This document shows, piece after piece, positions 9,422 to 19,100 of a stretch of DNA of 64,000 bases. Positions within the stretch are counted from its first letter, which is position 1. Each line of letters begins with the position of its first letter. Below the pieces are notes generated by a model. The model did not search any database, was not told the DNA's origin, and was given only the letters and a program-made list of their open reading frames with translations. The DNA is taken from NCBI GenBank assembly GCA_002698985.1, contig PAAY01000039.1, forward strand, positions 1 to 64,000, given 5' to 3'. The DNA is from Saprospirales bacterium (GTDB taxonomy: Bacteria; Bacteroidota; Bacteroidia; Chitinophagales; Saprospiraceae). The position numbers were made by a program, and so were the translations under genes.

Positions 9422-10771
9422 ATGACCGACCTTATGAGCAGTATCTTATTGAAGCAAGCCAACATTGTAAACAGAGGAGCAATCAAGACCGGTGACATCC
9501 TGATCAAAGACGGAAGGATCGAGCGCATAGATTCCTCGATTGACGCTCAGGCCACAATGGAGCTAAACTGTGAAGGAAAGTATGTCATTCCAGGCATCAT
9601 CGATGACCAGGTGCATTTCCGGGAACCGGGTCTGACCCACAAGGCCGACCTCTATACCGAACCACGGGCGGCGGTTGCCGGCGGGGTTACTTCCTTTATG
9701 GAAATGCCCAATACAAAGCCGCCAGCACTGACCCAGGAATTGCTCGAAGAAAAATACCTGACTGCCCGCCGGAAGTCCCTGGCCAACTATTCCTTTTTCA
9801 TGGGTGCCTCCAACGACAACATCGAGGAGGTGCTCAAGACCGATGAAAAAGAAGTCTGCGGAATAAAGGTATTCATGGGCTCCAGCACGGGCAACATGCT
9901 GGTTGACGACGAAAAGACCCTGGAGGCCATTTTCTCCCGCTGCCCCCTGCTCATCGCCACCCATTGCGAAGACGAAGCTACCATCCGCAAGAACATGGAG
10001 GAAGCCCGTAACAAATACGGCGAAGACGTTCCCATCGGGCTGCACCCCCTCATCCGGAGTGTGGAAGGGTGTTACCTTTCGTCCAGCATGGCTGTCGGCC
10101 TGGCGAAAAAGCACGGCACCCGGCTTCACATCCTGCACATTTCGACGAAAGACGAACTGGATCTGTTCACCAATGGTGTTCCCCTACGTGAAAAACTGAT
10201 CACTGCCGAGGTGTGCGTGCACCACCTCTATTTCAACAGCAAGGATTACGAAAGGCTGGGAACCCAGATCAAGTGCAACCCCGCAGTGAAAGGCCCCGAA
10301 CACCAGGAAGCCCTGATGCCGGCCTTGCTGGACAACAGGCTGGATATCGTGGCCACCGACCATGCCCCGCACACCTGGGAGGAAAAACAGCAGTCGTATT
10401 TCAATGCACCTTCGGGTGTGCCGCTGGTTCAGCACTCGCTGAATGTCATGCTGGAGTTTTACCAGAAGGGGCAGATCAGCCTGGAAAGGATCGTGGAGAA
10501 AATGTGCCATGCACCGGCTGAGTGCTTCCGGGTGAAAGAAAGGGGCTACCTCGATGAGGGCTATTGGGCTGACCTGGCAATAGTGGACCTGGAAAAGGAA
10601 TGGACAGTGGAAAAGTCAAACATCTATTACAAATGTGGCTGGTCACCATTTGAAGGGCACACTTTCAAAGGCAAAGTGGAAACCACCATCGTGAGTGGCC
10701 ATATCGCATGGAATGAGGGCCGGTTTTTCGAAGATAAAAAAGGTGAAAGGCTTCAGTTCCTGGGTCGCTGA
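9422..10771 (+). CDS. pyrC: Dihydroorotase
   Basis: VIPGIIDDQVHFREPGLTHKADLYTEPRAAVAGGVTSFMEMPNT and DIVATDHAPHTWEEK. An alternative ATG start lies at 9434. Confidence 0.92.
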   Translation: MTDLMSSILLKQANIVNRGAIKTGDILIKDGRIERIDSSIDAQATMELNCEGKYVIPGIIDDQVHFREPGLTHKADLYTEPRAAVAGGVTSFMEMPNTKPPALTQELLEEKYLTARRKSLANYSFFMGASNDNIEEVLKTDEKEVCGIKVFMGSSTGNMLVDDEKTLEAIFSRCPLLIATHCEDEATIRKNMEEARNKYGEDVPIGLHPLIRSVEGCYLSSSMAVGLAKKHGTRLHILHISTKDELDLFTNGVPLREKLITAEVCVHHLYFNSKDYERLGTQIKCNPAVKGPEHQEALMPALLDNRLDIVATDHAPHTWEEKQQSYFNAPSGVPLVQHSLNVMLEFYQKGQISLERIVEKMCHAPAECFRVKERGYLDEGYWADLAIVDLEKEWTVEKSNIYYKCGWSPFEGHTFKGKVETTIVSGHIAWNEGRFFEDKKGERLQFLGR

Positions 10772-11256
10772 CTTGCTTTCCCGGCAATGCTTTCGCTCAA
10801 CAGTCGATCAACAACAAACAGCAGCATGATTGCAGCAATGGTGGAAAAAAGGTAGAAAATGCCTTTGGCAGGAATGGCCGTCAGCAGTTCATTGAACCGG
10901 TGAACAGTGTCTCTCACCAGCGGAGCATCGTTGATATTAACGAAAGACCTGGAGAAGATCCAATAAATGGCGATGCTTACCAGCACCAACCCGCCAATCA
11001 AGTTTTTCAGAATGGACTGGTTGATCAAATTACCGGTGGCCAGGGCCTGTTCCTGAATGGCCTCCATTACGTTTTTGGCGAAGCGCATCGATGGCTTTTC
11101 CAGGGGCAATTGTTTCAGAGACTCGTGAGTGGCTTTTACCCTTTGCCATTCTTGTTGCAGGGTTTTATCCGTTTTGAGTCTTTTCTTCAGCAACTCCTCC
11201 TCCTGAGCCGTGCACTCTCCGGACACATATTTCCAAAGCAACTCCTGATCTTTCAT
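10753..11256 (-). CDS. Putative anti-sigma factor (membrane)
   Basis: Start overlaps the stop of the upstream sigma factor by 4 nt; acidic/helical N-terminus (WKYVSGECTAQEEELLKKRL) and TM segments. Confidence 0.6.
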   Translation of the reverse strand: MKDQELLWKYVSGECTAQEEELLKKRLKTDKTLQQEWQRVKATHESLKQLPLEKPSMRFAKNVMEAIQEQALATGNLINQSILKNLIGGLVLVSIAIYWIFSRSFVNINDAPLVRDTVHRFNELLTAIPAKGIFYLFSTIAAIMLLFVVDRLLSESIAGKASQRPRN

Positions 11257-11822
11257 AACAACTGTTTTACTTCCGTTTTCAATTGGCGTTCCAGAATGCC
11301 TTTGAGTGTTGAGCGCAACCTGAACAGCTTCACTTTGATGTTGCTCTCCGTCAGGCCGGTAATTTCGGCAATTTCTTTCACCGAGCGTTCGGCCTGGTAG
11401 TAAAGGCTGATCAGCGCAGCATCTTCGGGTTTCATCTGGGCTATTGCCACCTCCAGCATCTGCCGGGTGTCAGCAGCCTCCATGGCCTGAGAAGGTGTCG
11501 GCTCAAAATCCGGCACCTGCATGTGCGTTTCCGAATCATCGATGGAGGCTGTTCTGCCGGGCCTGGACCGGTACCGGTCAATGGCCGCCCTCCAGGTGAT
11601 GCGGTAAAGCCAGGTGGCAAATTTCGATTTGCCCTCAAAAGATACCAGCCCTTTCCATGCTTTCAGAAAAGCATCCTGAGCGGCTTCTTCGGCTTCTTCC
11701 CGGTTGTTGAGGATGCGCATGGCAATGGTAAAAACGTAATCCTGATACATCTCCACCAATTGCCGGAAGGCATTGGCATCGCCCTTTCGGGCTTTTTCAA
11801 TGATCAGGTTTTCGTTTGACAT
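11253..11822 (-). CDS. RNA polymerase ECF-type sigma factor
   Basis: FRQLVEMYQDYVFTIAMRILNNREEAEEAAQDAFLKAWKGL and KEIAEITGLTESNIKVKLFRLR. Confidence 0.92.
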   Translation of the reverse strand: MSNENLIIEKARKGDANAFRQLVEMYQDYVFTIAMRILNNREEAEEAAQDAFLKAWKGLVSFEGKSKFATWLYRITWRAAIDRYRSRPGRTASIDDSETHMQVPDFEPTPSQAMEAADTRQMLEVAIAQMKPEDAALISLYYQAERSVKEIAEITGLTESNIKVKLFRLRSTLKGILERQLKTEVKQLL

Positions 11823-11909
11823 TGCTGATTAGCTTGCATCCCGGATAGAAGCTGTACCCCGTTGGACGGGCGCCTCTGCCGGACGGTTACAAAATTGATT
11901 GGAAGTGTA

Positions 11910-11935
11910 AAGGCAGCCGGAAGCCCGGCTGCCTT
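11910..11935. terminator. Hairpin AAGGCAGCCGG..CCGGCTGCCTT
   Basis: 11-bp perfect stem just past the 3' end of the 11958-14205 minus-strand genes; short T tract only. Confidence 0.5.
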
Positions 11936-11957
11936 CTATGGTCGGAAGTAATACGAA

Positions 11958-13382
11958 TCAGCGATTGACAACGACGGGCGAGTGCAAAACTTCAAGCCCG
12001 CAATCTTCACCAACACTTTGGTACAGGGTATCGGTCACGGCAAGTTTTGCGAAGCTGTCGCCAGTCAATACAACATCAGCTGTTTTAACAATGTAGTCTT
12101 CAGCATCGAGTTTCACATCTCCAGAAAGGCGAGCGGTGAGCATTTGACCTTCCCCTTCCAGGCGCATACCCACATCCCCTCCAAGTTCTACACTGAGGTT
12201 GTTGACATTGAGTTCTTCTCCTCTTATTTCATGCTCTCCTTCGCTGCGCAATGTGAGTGAGGGCAAGTGGAAGCCGGACAATTCCACATCATCAGTATTG
12301 AGAAATTCCAACTCATTTACCGAAGGAACAATGATTTCTATAACGATGGGGTATTCTGCCTCATCGAAATCCGTGGAGACCACCAGCTCATCACCGTTCT
12401 TTTTGAAAGAAACATGGTCTGTGTATCGCTCTCCTCTGCGGATGTGCGCCAGGGGCAGATCTCCTTTGATGATTTCAAATTTCAGGGGGCCCTCCCCCTT
12501 CACTTTGGTTACACCTTCCAGCCAATGGTAGTGGTCGTCCTCCTGTAGGTATTGCTGGCTGATCAGGCCGTTGGAGGTCATTTGAGCGGTGTATCCGCCA
12601 AGGTGCCAGGGGAAGCTGTAATTGCTGTCAATGTCCAGGCGGCGTTGTGCCCTGGGCGTTTTGCCTTCAAACCGGATGTACTTTCCTTCGGGAACCCTGA
12701 TGAGGAGTTCGACCTCCTGGGCCCGCCACTTCTGTCCTTTGTCAAGAACGTAATAGGACGGGACTTTGAGGGTGTTGCCCTCCAGCGTGTATTCAAAATC
12801 AATGGCCTGGGCCTGTTGCTCTGCCTGCTCGGGTGTTGCACCACGAGCCATACGCTTTTGCATGATTTCGAAATTGCCGGACTCGGATTTCTCTACTGAA
12901 AGTACAATGTTGGTACTGATCAGCTTATCACCGCTTACGTACAGCAAATCGCCAATCCGCATCCACGATGAGTTGTAAGGGTTTTTAGAAAATTCGAGGA
13001 CCAGCGTATCCACCGAACCCAGGTTGGCCTCTAAAGGCATGGACATTTCAGCTCCGGCTGAAAAATCGCTGGCTGTTTTCGTTCCGACGAAAAAGAAGCT
13101 GACCACATTGACAATCCAGAAAATCCACAGGCCGGCAGCCCATCGTGGTTTGAAATAGGTCTTCATGAAAATCCGCATCACCATGAGGATGCCCATCAAA
13201 ACCGGTATGCCCACCATCAAAAGCACATTGATGATTCCGAGGGTTGTGAGGTACTTCGGTTCCGGTGCCAGGAATGCAGTAAAGGGCATTCCGAAGAAGA
13301 GCATACCAACAGTAGCGATCCAGAACAAGGCCAGAAATATGATGAGTGCTATCCCGATGGCATAAGCCAAAGGCTTGAGCAC
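11958..13382 (-). CDS. C-terminal part of PspC-type membrane protein with DUF2807/GIN-like beta-repeat C-terminus
   Basis: TM helices then repetitive LxLRSEGEHEIRGEELNVNNLSVELGGDV. In frame with the upstream PspC ORF if one A is removed from the A11 run at 13559-13569. Confidence 0.75.
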   Translation of the reverse strand: MLKPLAYAIGIALIIFLALFWIATVGMLFFGMPFTAFLAPEPKYLTTLGIINVLLMVGIPVLMGILMVMRIFMKTYFKPRWAAGLWIFWIVNVVSFFFVGTKTASDFSAGAEMSMPLEANLGSVDTLVLEFSKNPYNSSWMRIGDLLYVSGDKLISTNIVLSVEKSESGNFEIMQKRMARGATPEQAEQQAQAIDFEYTLEGNTLKVPSYYVLDKGQKWRAQEVELLIRVPEGKYIRFEGKTPRAQRRLDIDSNYSFPWHLGGYTAQMTSNGLISQQYLQEDDHYHWLEGVTKVKGEGPLKFEIIKGDLPLAHIRRGERYTDHVSFKKNGDELVVSTDFDEAEYPIVIEIIVPSVNELEFLNTDDVELSGFHLPSLTLRSEGEHEIRGEELNVNNLSVELGGDVGMRLEGEGQMLTARLSGDVKLDAEDYIVKTADVVLTGDSFAKLAVTDTLYQSVGEDCGLEVLHSPVVVNR

Positions 13383-13554
13383 AGTGGCCAGAAAACTTAC
13401 AATGCCTTTGATGATGGAGCCTAAAACATGTACCCCTTCTGAAGCGGCGTTGCGAAAGCCGAGGGTGGGGTCTTCTCCTCCTTCTCCGGCTTCATCGCCT
13501 TCGTCGCCTTCCTGGTCTTCAGGGGAGGCTGCACTGGCTCCGTATTGCCGTTTC

Positions 13555-14205
13555 TTACTTTTTTTTTTTCGAAAACTCAGCCTTCAGTTCTTCGCCAAGT
13601 TCCCCCATCTTTTTCGACATGTAAGAGAGTTCCTCTTCAATGATGCGACCTATGTTGCTGACATTGGCAGGTTCGCCCCGCATGGCTAGGCGGTCACTGG
13701 CTGTTTTCGCCTCCGGCAATACTGCCCACAGGATAAGGTAGAGCGGTATTCCAAAACCACCTGACACCGTTAGCAGGATAAAAGCGAGTCTTACCCACAC
13801 GGGATCCTGAATACCGAAGTAAGCAGCTATTCCGGAACACACACCACCCACTACGCTGTCGTCAGGGTTGCGGAAGAGGCGCTTGCCGGTCTTGAATTCC
13901 CACCGCTTTCCGGAATCAGATTTCGGAGCATCCTCTCCAATGGATTCCGCTCCAAAATCCTCCGGAGTGCCCATGATGGCAATGACGTGCTTCACGTCAG
14001 CCAGGGTGACAATCGGGCGATTTCCAAGTTTTTCCTGAAAAAGCTCTGCCATCCGGGCCTCTATGTCCGCAGTGATTTCCTCGTAGCCCTCTGAGCTACT
14101 GAAATGCTTGTGGATTGTTTTCAGGTAAGTGCGAAGGTGGTCGTAGGCATCCTCATCGATGGTGAAAGGCATGCCGCCGAGGTTGATGTTGAGTACCTTA
14201 TTCAT
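13555..14205 (-). CDS. PspC domain protein, N-terminal part
   Basis: MNKVLNINLGGMPFTIDEDAYDHLRTYL and FRNPDDSVVGGVCSGIAAYFGIQDPVWVRLAFILLTVSGGFGIPLYLILWAVLP (PspC). Confidence 0.9.
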   Translation of the reverse strand: MNKVLNINLGGMPFTIDEDAYDHLRTYLKTIHKHFSSSEGYEEITADIEARMAELFQEKLGNRPIVTLADVKHVIAIMGTPEDFGAESIGEDAPKSDSGKRWEFKTGKRLFRNPDDSVVGGVCSGIAAYFGIQDPVWVRLAFILLTVSGGFGIPLYLILWAVLPEAKTASDRLAMRGEPANVSNIGRIIEEELSYMSKKMGELGEELKAEFSKKKK

Positions 14206-14570
14206 TTTACTTCCTTGTTGTTAGCGGTTAAACTGCGGGTGGACTGGTTGACAGCTTCCACCAATTTTTGCCAGTTGCTCATCAGTCCATTCAAAAATTC
14301 CTCGCCGTCCTTCGTCAACGAATAGTACTTGCGAGGGGGGCCTGCATCTGATTCTTTCCAGGTGTAGTCGAGCAACCCGGCACTTTTCAATCGAGCCAGC
14401 AGCGGATAAAGGGTGCCTTGCACTACGATCATCTCTGCGGCTTCCAGGCGCTTGATGATGTCAGAAGGGTATGCCTCTTTCTCATCTGAGATGATGGCCA
14501 GGATACATAGCTCCAGTATCCCCTTCCGCATCTGTTGGCCTGTGTTATCTATTAGTTCCTGAACTTTCAT
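14202..14570 (-). CDS. PadR family transcriptional regulator
   Basis: MRKGILELCILAIISDEKEAYPSDIIKRLEAAEMIVVQGTLYPLLARLKSAGLLDYTWKESDAGPPRKYYSLTKDG. Confidence 0.93.
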   Translation of the reverse strand: MKVQELIDNTGQQMRKGILELCILAIISDEKEAYPSDIIKRLEAAEMIVVQGTLYPLLARLKSAGLLDYTWKESDAGPPRKYYSLTKDGEEFLNGLMSNWQKLVEAVNQSTRSLTANNKEVK

Positions 14571-14648
14571 TGCTGAAGTTTACAAATGATGGCTTCATGA
14601 TCAGCTCTTCAGTTTTGTTTTGACAGGGCAAATCTAAGGGTTTACCAA

Positions 14649-14685
14649 GTACTATGCAATACATAGTACCATCTATTGCATGGTA
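14649..14685. promoter_or_regulatory. Two abutting dyad operators upstream of padR-pspC
   Basis: GTACTATG-CAATA-CATAGTAC (14649-14669) and TACCAT-CTATTGC-ATGGTA (14667-14685). Confidence 0.65.
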
Positions 14686-14754
14686 TTATTGATTAAACAG
14701 TAGCTTGCATAGACGAATGCTAAGAAACGACCGACTTGATTTTGGGGCAAACAA

Positions 14755-14785
14755 AAAAGGCCGGACCACAATGGCCCGGCCTTTT
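14755..14785 (-). terminator. Intrinsic terminator of porV
   Basis: AAAAGGCCGG(14755-14764)/CCGGCCTTTT(14776-14785) just past the porV stop. Confidence 0.75.
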
Positions 14786-14806
14786 CTGTCGGAAATGACA
14801 CTTGTC

Positions 14807-16036
14807 TTATTCTTCCGGATTTTCAAAGGCTGAGAAATCAAACAGCAATGAAAAGCGGAGTGTGTTGTCGAGCGGGTTGCGCTGGTTGGTGGTGGGCACC
14901 AGGTAAGAGAAGTTAAGGCCGAAGATGTTGTATTTCAAGCCGAGGCCTACTGTGAAGAAGTGGCGATCACCTTTGCTGCGGCTCTCGGTGAAGTAACCCA
15001 TGCGGATGGCAAACTGCTTGTCGTACCAGTATTCTGCTCCAACGGAGAACATCAGCTCTTTCAGCTCTTCGTCAAAACCGTTGGGGGCATCACTGAAAGA
15101 AGAGAAAATTCCCTGAATGGGTGATTGCTCTCTCCAGTCGGGCACACCATTGCCGTCGGCGTCACAATCCTCTTTGTTTTCGCCGATACAGCGGGTTGGC
15201 ACCAAAAGCTTATTCACATCGCCAGCCAGGGTAATGCTGTTGTAGTCGTCGAGGTTGATGGTCCAGGCAGCTCCCAGGCCAAGGTTTGTCGGCAGGAAAT
15301 CCTTCTGCTTGTTGGCAGCGTTGGTATAGGTAATCTTGGAACCGATGTTGGTGATTGCCAGACCGAGCATCAGATCACTTGGACGGCCATTGGCTTCCAG
15401 GTCAGTTTTGTATGTGAATGAAATATCAGCTGCGCCGGCTGTTCCGGCCTCGATGATCTGTCCATCTACCTGCTGGCCGCTGGCCAGGTTGGAGTAGATG
15501 AATTTGGCACCTACGGCAGCAGAGAACTTGTCTGAGAGTTTTCTGGAATAGGCCAGGGTCACCTCAAACTCGTTGGGACGGCCGGTTCCCGTTGGGGTAG
15601 CGTTTTCGTCGGTGAAGTTGATATCACCCAGTGCGAAATAGCGGAGCCCCATTCCGACGGCTTGCAAATCATCCAGCTTGTAATAACCAGTGAGGTAAGC
15701 CAGGTAAACATCGGTAAGCCCCAGCGCCCTCAACCAGGGAGTGTAGGTAGCAGAAACGCCCAGCGGCTTGTCGGCCAGCACCAGTTTTGACTGGTTGAAG
15801 TGCATGGCGTTGGCATCGGGAGAGATAGCTACCCCGACATCACCCATAGCGCCCGAACGTGCATCGGCCACGATCCTTAAAAAAGGAACCGCTGTGAGTA
15901 TGGTATTTGTACAATCCGATCCGTCCGGATTGATCCATTTTCCGTTTTGAAGAAGGCATTGTGCTGAAGCGGGTGTATAGGACAGCCCCATCAGCATTGC
16001 GAAGAAGAGTAGTGATTTCAAGTGTAAACCTTTCAT
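14807..16036 (-). CDS. porV: Type IX secretion outer membrane shuttle protein PorV
   Basis: TAVPFLRIVADARSGAMGDVGVAISPDANAMHFNQSKL and GLNFSYLVPTTNQRNPLDNTLRFSLLF; adjacent to porU. Confidence 0.92.
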   Translation of the reverse strand: MKGLHLKSLLFFAMLMGLSYTPASAQCLLQNGKWINPDGSDCTNTILTAVPFLRIVADARSGAMGDVGVAISPDANAMHFNQSKLVLADKPLGVSATYTPWLRALGLTDVYLAYLTGYYKLDDLQAVGMGLRYFALGDINFTDENATPTGTGRPNEFEVTLAYSRKLSDKFSAAVGAKFIYSNLASGQQVDGQIIEAGTAGAADISFTYKTDLEANGRPSDLMLGLAITNIGSKITYTNAANKQKDFLPTNLGLGAAWTINLDDYNSITLAGDVNKLLVPTRCIGENKEDCDADGNGVPDWREQSPIQGIFSSFSDAPNGFDEELKELMFSVGAEYWYDKQFAIRMGYFTESRSKGDRHFFTVGLGLKYNIFGLNFSYLVPTTNQRNPLDNTLRFSLLFDFSAFENPEE

Positions 16037-16110
16037 GAGATAAACTCAATTTTTTAAAAAAGTGTGCAAATATAAAGGGACCGGATTCAACATGGGTTCC
16101 CAAAGTATGT

Positions 16111-16178
16111 AAGAGCCTGTATAAAATTCCATCGCCTGGTTGCAAGCGGCTAAATTAAACATGCTCTAATACAGGTTT
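16111..16178. repeat. Short MITE-like element related to 27719-27880
   Basis: About 36/48 ungapped identity to the left end of 27719-27880, plus inner arms CCTGTAT/ATACAGG. Confidence 0.5.
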
Positions 16179-16199
16179 TACGAAGATAATTCCGAATCG

Positions 16200-19100
16200 T
16201 TACCTGAGTATAACCAGCTTTTCAAAGTCGCTTTCACCTTCGATGGCTTCATCACTGGCATTGGTTCTGACTTTCACTTTGTAGAGATAAACTCCCTTTG
16301 CCAGCGGGTCTCCGTAGTCGTCTCGGCCATCCCAGGGAATGCAATTATCGGTGCCTAAACGGTAGCCATCGGGAATTATTCTTTGCTGCAAAGTTTTTAT
16401 CAGGCGGCCTGATACGGTATAGATCTGCACCATCACATCCAACTCAGCACCAGACAAATTGTGCTCAAACATGAAGCAAGTCGAACTTGTAAAAGGGTTT
16501 GGATAATTCAGCACATGGTCAAGTGCAGCAACGGCATTGGAAGCCACCACAAATTCGGTATAGCCTTCAGCCGGATTGTTGGCCACATCCCAGGCGCTCA
16601 CTTTTATCTGGTGTCGGCCTTCGGCCAAACTGCTGAGCGGAAAGCGGGCCTCACCGCTGGTGTAATCATCCAATGAAGCTTCGTAAAAATCATTCAGGAT
16701 GTGGGTATTCTTTGAATCGTCATCCAAAATGGCGGCAAGGTCGTGGCCGATACTGTTACCGGCAACGTTGATGCCATTATCGTCTTTGAGCTTAACAAGC
16801 AGGGTAGGATTTTCGTCAGTGATGCCGCCGAAGACGAAATTTTCATCGTTCATAAACACCTGCACCTGCGGCCCCTGATTGTCAGCCAGTGCATTGGGGT
16901 CAGTGCCGCCCACGAAGATATCGCGGTAATTGCCGGCAGCATCAACCAGGTCAGCCTCATCGGCTGCATAGTAGCTGAACTTACTTTTACCGAAGGCATA
17001 ATTGATATCCTTCGGAACAACAAAGGTGTACTTGAACTTGCCATTGACGACGCTGGCCCGCCCTTTGAAAATGAGGTTTTTCTGAAGATCAAAATCGAAA
17101 TAAGGACTGCCCGGATCCTGTGACAGGGTGCGGTACATCACCTTTTTGTCATAAATGGTTGGGTATATCACACCGTTGAAGTCTTCAATCAGGTTTCCGT
17201 TATCATCCCTTATTTCCCCTTCTACAGTAACTTTCTGCAAAGCACGGATGGTGTCCAGTGCACCTGTGTTCATTTCCTGCTCGTCAATTTTAGTCATCAC
17301 AATATTGTGCATCGGCAATGCCATCTTCTGAGAGGGATCACCGAGGAGTGTATATTTCCGTGAGTTGGTATTGTCACTGGTTTTATTTTTCCCCAACCGA
17401 AGTGCTTCACCCAGTGCGGGCAATTCCCCTGAGATTTTATTGAACAAGGTGTCTAATGAAGCCTGGGTCAATCTTTTATTGGCACTCGCAAACACGGGTC
17501 TCACAGTAGTATATAGTGCAATAGCTCCTCCCTTGTCATGAAGGAAGGCCAGTTCACCGGCAGAAGTAAAAGCAGGATTGTCGTAGGCGGCAAAGGAACA
17601 AGTAGCAGTAACGATCAGTGGCAGTTTTTCAAAATTCTCCCAACTGAGTATATCTTCTATTTTGAGAACCCGCTCCTGCGCCCAGCCTTTGGTGCCACCA
17701 TGGCCCAGATATACCATAGCTGCCACACCTTTGAAAATATCATTGTTGATGGCTTCTGTTGCCAATGGCACCCTTGTTCCTCCCGGAGTGGACACTTGCT
17801 CAAAAGCATCAAGATAAATTTTGTCAATGTTAAGATTAGGGTACTTTGATTCCAACACTTTGGTTATTGCATTTCCATCACGAACGTGAAGGTTATTGTC
17901 TTCATCGTCACAAACAAAAGCTATGCGGTTGCGCCAGTCTTTGAGGGTGATGGGCTGTGAATCGTAGTGGATAATTTTATCCACCACCCCATTGGCCTCC
18001 TCCAGTGTATTCACTGGCAGCCGCCCTACGGCAATGTCCAATGCTCCGAAACTGATACTCCCGCCCTCGTTGTCATCGAGCAGGGCGTAAAAGTCATCAG
18101 AGGGATAGGAATAAATGGGGCTGGTTGAGTTGGCCGTTTCCCAGACGGGGATGTAATCACCTGCCAGTTTGTAAATGTCTCTGGCATCGAAAGAACCATC
18201 GCCAAAGAGCAGCAAGTACCTGAATTGTTCCGGTGCCCTTTCATAGAGCATCTTCGCAAAATCCCGAATGGCTGCGGGGTCCTTCCGGCCGGAGGAAAAT
18301 TCGTTGTACAATTGTTCAACGTCCACCATCGCCACATCCAGTCCGCTGAAATTGATTCGGTGGTCCGCCAATCTCTGGGCTGCCTCCAAAAATTTGGAAT
18401 GGTACAGTATGACCAGATCGGCAGAGGTGATGCCGTGGATGTTCTGATTGGGTATGGCGCCGACGGCCTCCGGTGTGAGGAAGCCGGCATTGTCGTTGAA
18501 TGCGATAAACTCAGCCAGTTCATTGGTATTTGCAACGAAAGAGAACACATCGCCGGTGAGGCTTCCCAACTGGTTTGCCGGCACCTGCGGATTGGTAATG
18601 TTCCAAACCCTGGTCCTTGCACTGGCACCACTGAGGTTAAATTCCGTGGCATTGTAACCAATGGAATACAGATCACGAAAGCGCATCTGATCCTCAGTCA
18701 GGTTCAGCTTTCTCCGGAAATTGACTTCGATGTAATCGAGCCAGCCTTCGTTAAAGCTGTTGGAAGGCCGAATGAACTCAAGTTCGATATTGAAATTGTC
18801 AGTTCCGGGGGTGAATTCGCCCTGCACACTCAACGCACTTGCGAAAAGGTCAATTGAGCCGCCGCCTGTTGAAGAAAAAGTATTGCTGGTAAATACAGTA
18901 CCATTTGCCGTTACGCTGAACCGGCCGGTTTGCCCACTCTGGATTCTACCCGCAAATACTGCCTTCAGATAGGCTGGCGCCGTGCCCACTAAATCGGGGA
19001 CGAGAAATTCCTCATCGTAAGATTTTGATTCCGTCACTTTGAAATAATCTCCAAACCACTGCTTTCCGGAACCTTCGCCGTAAGACCAGTCGTGCATAAT

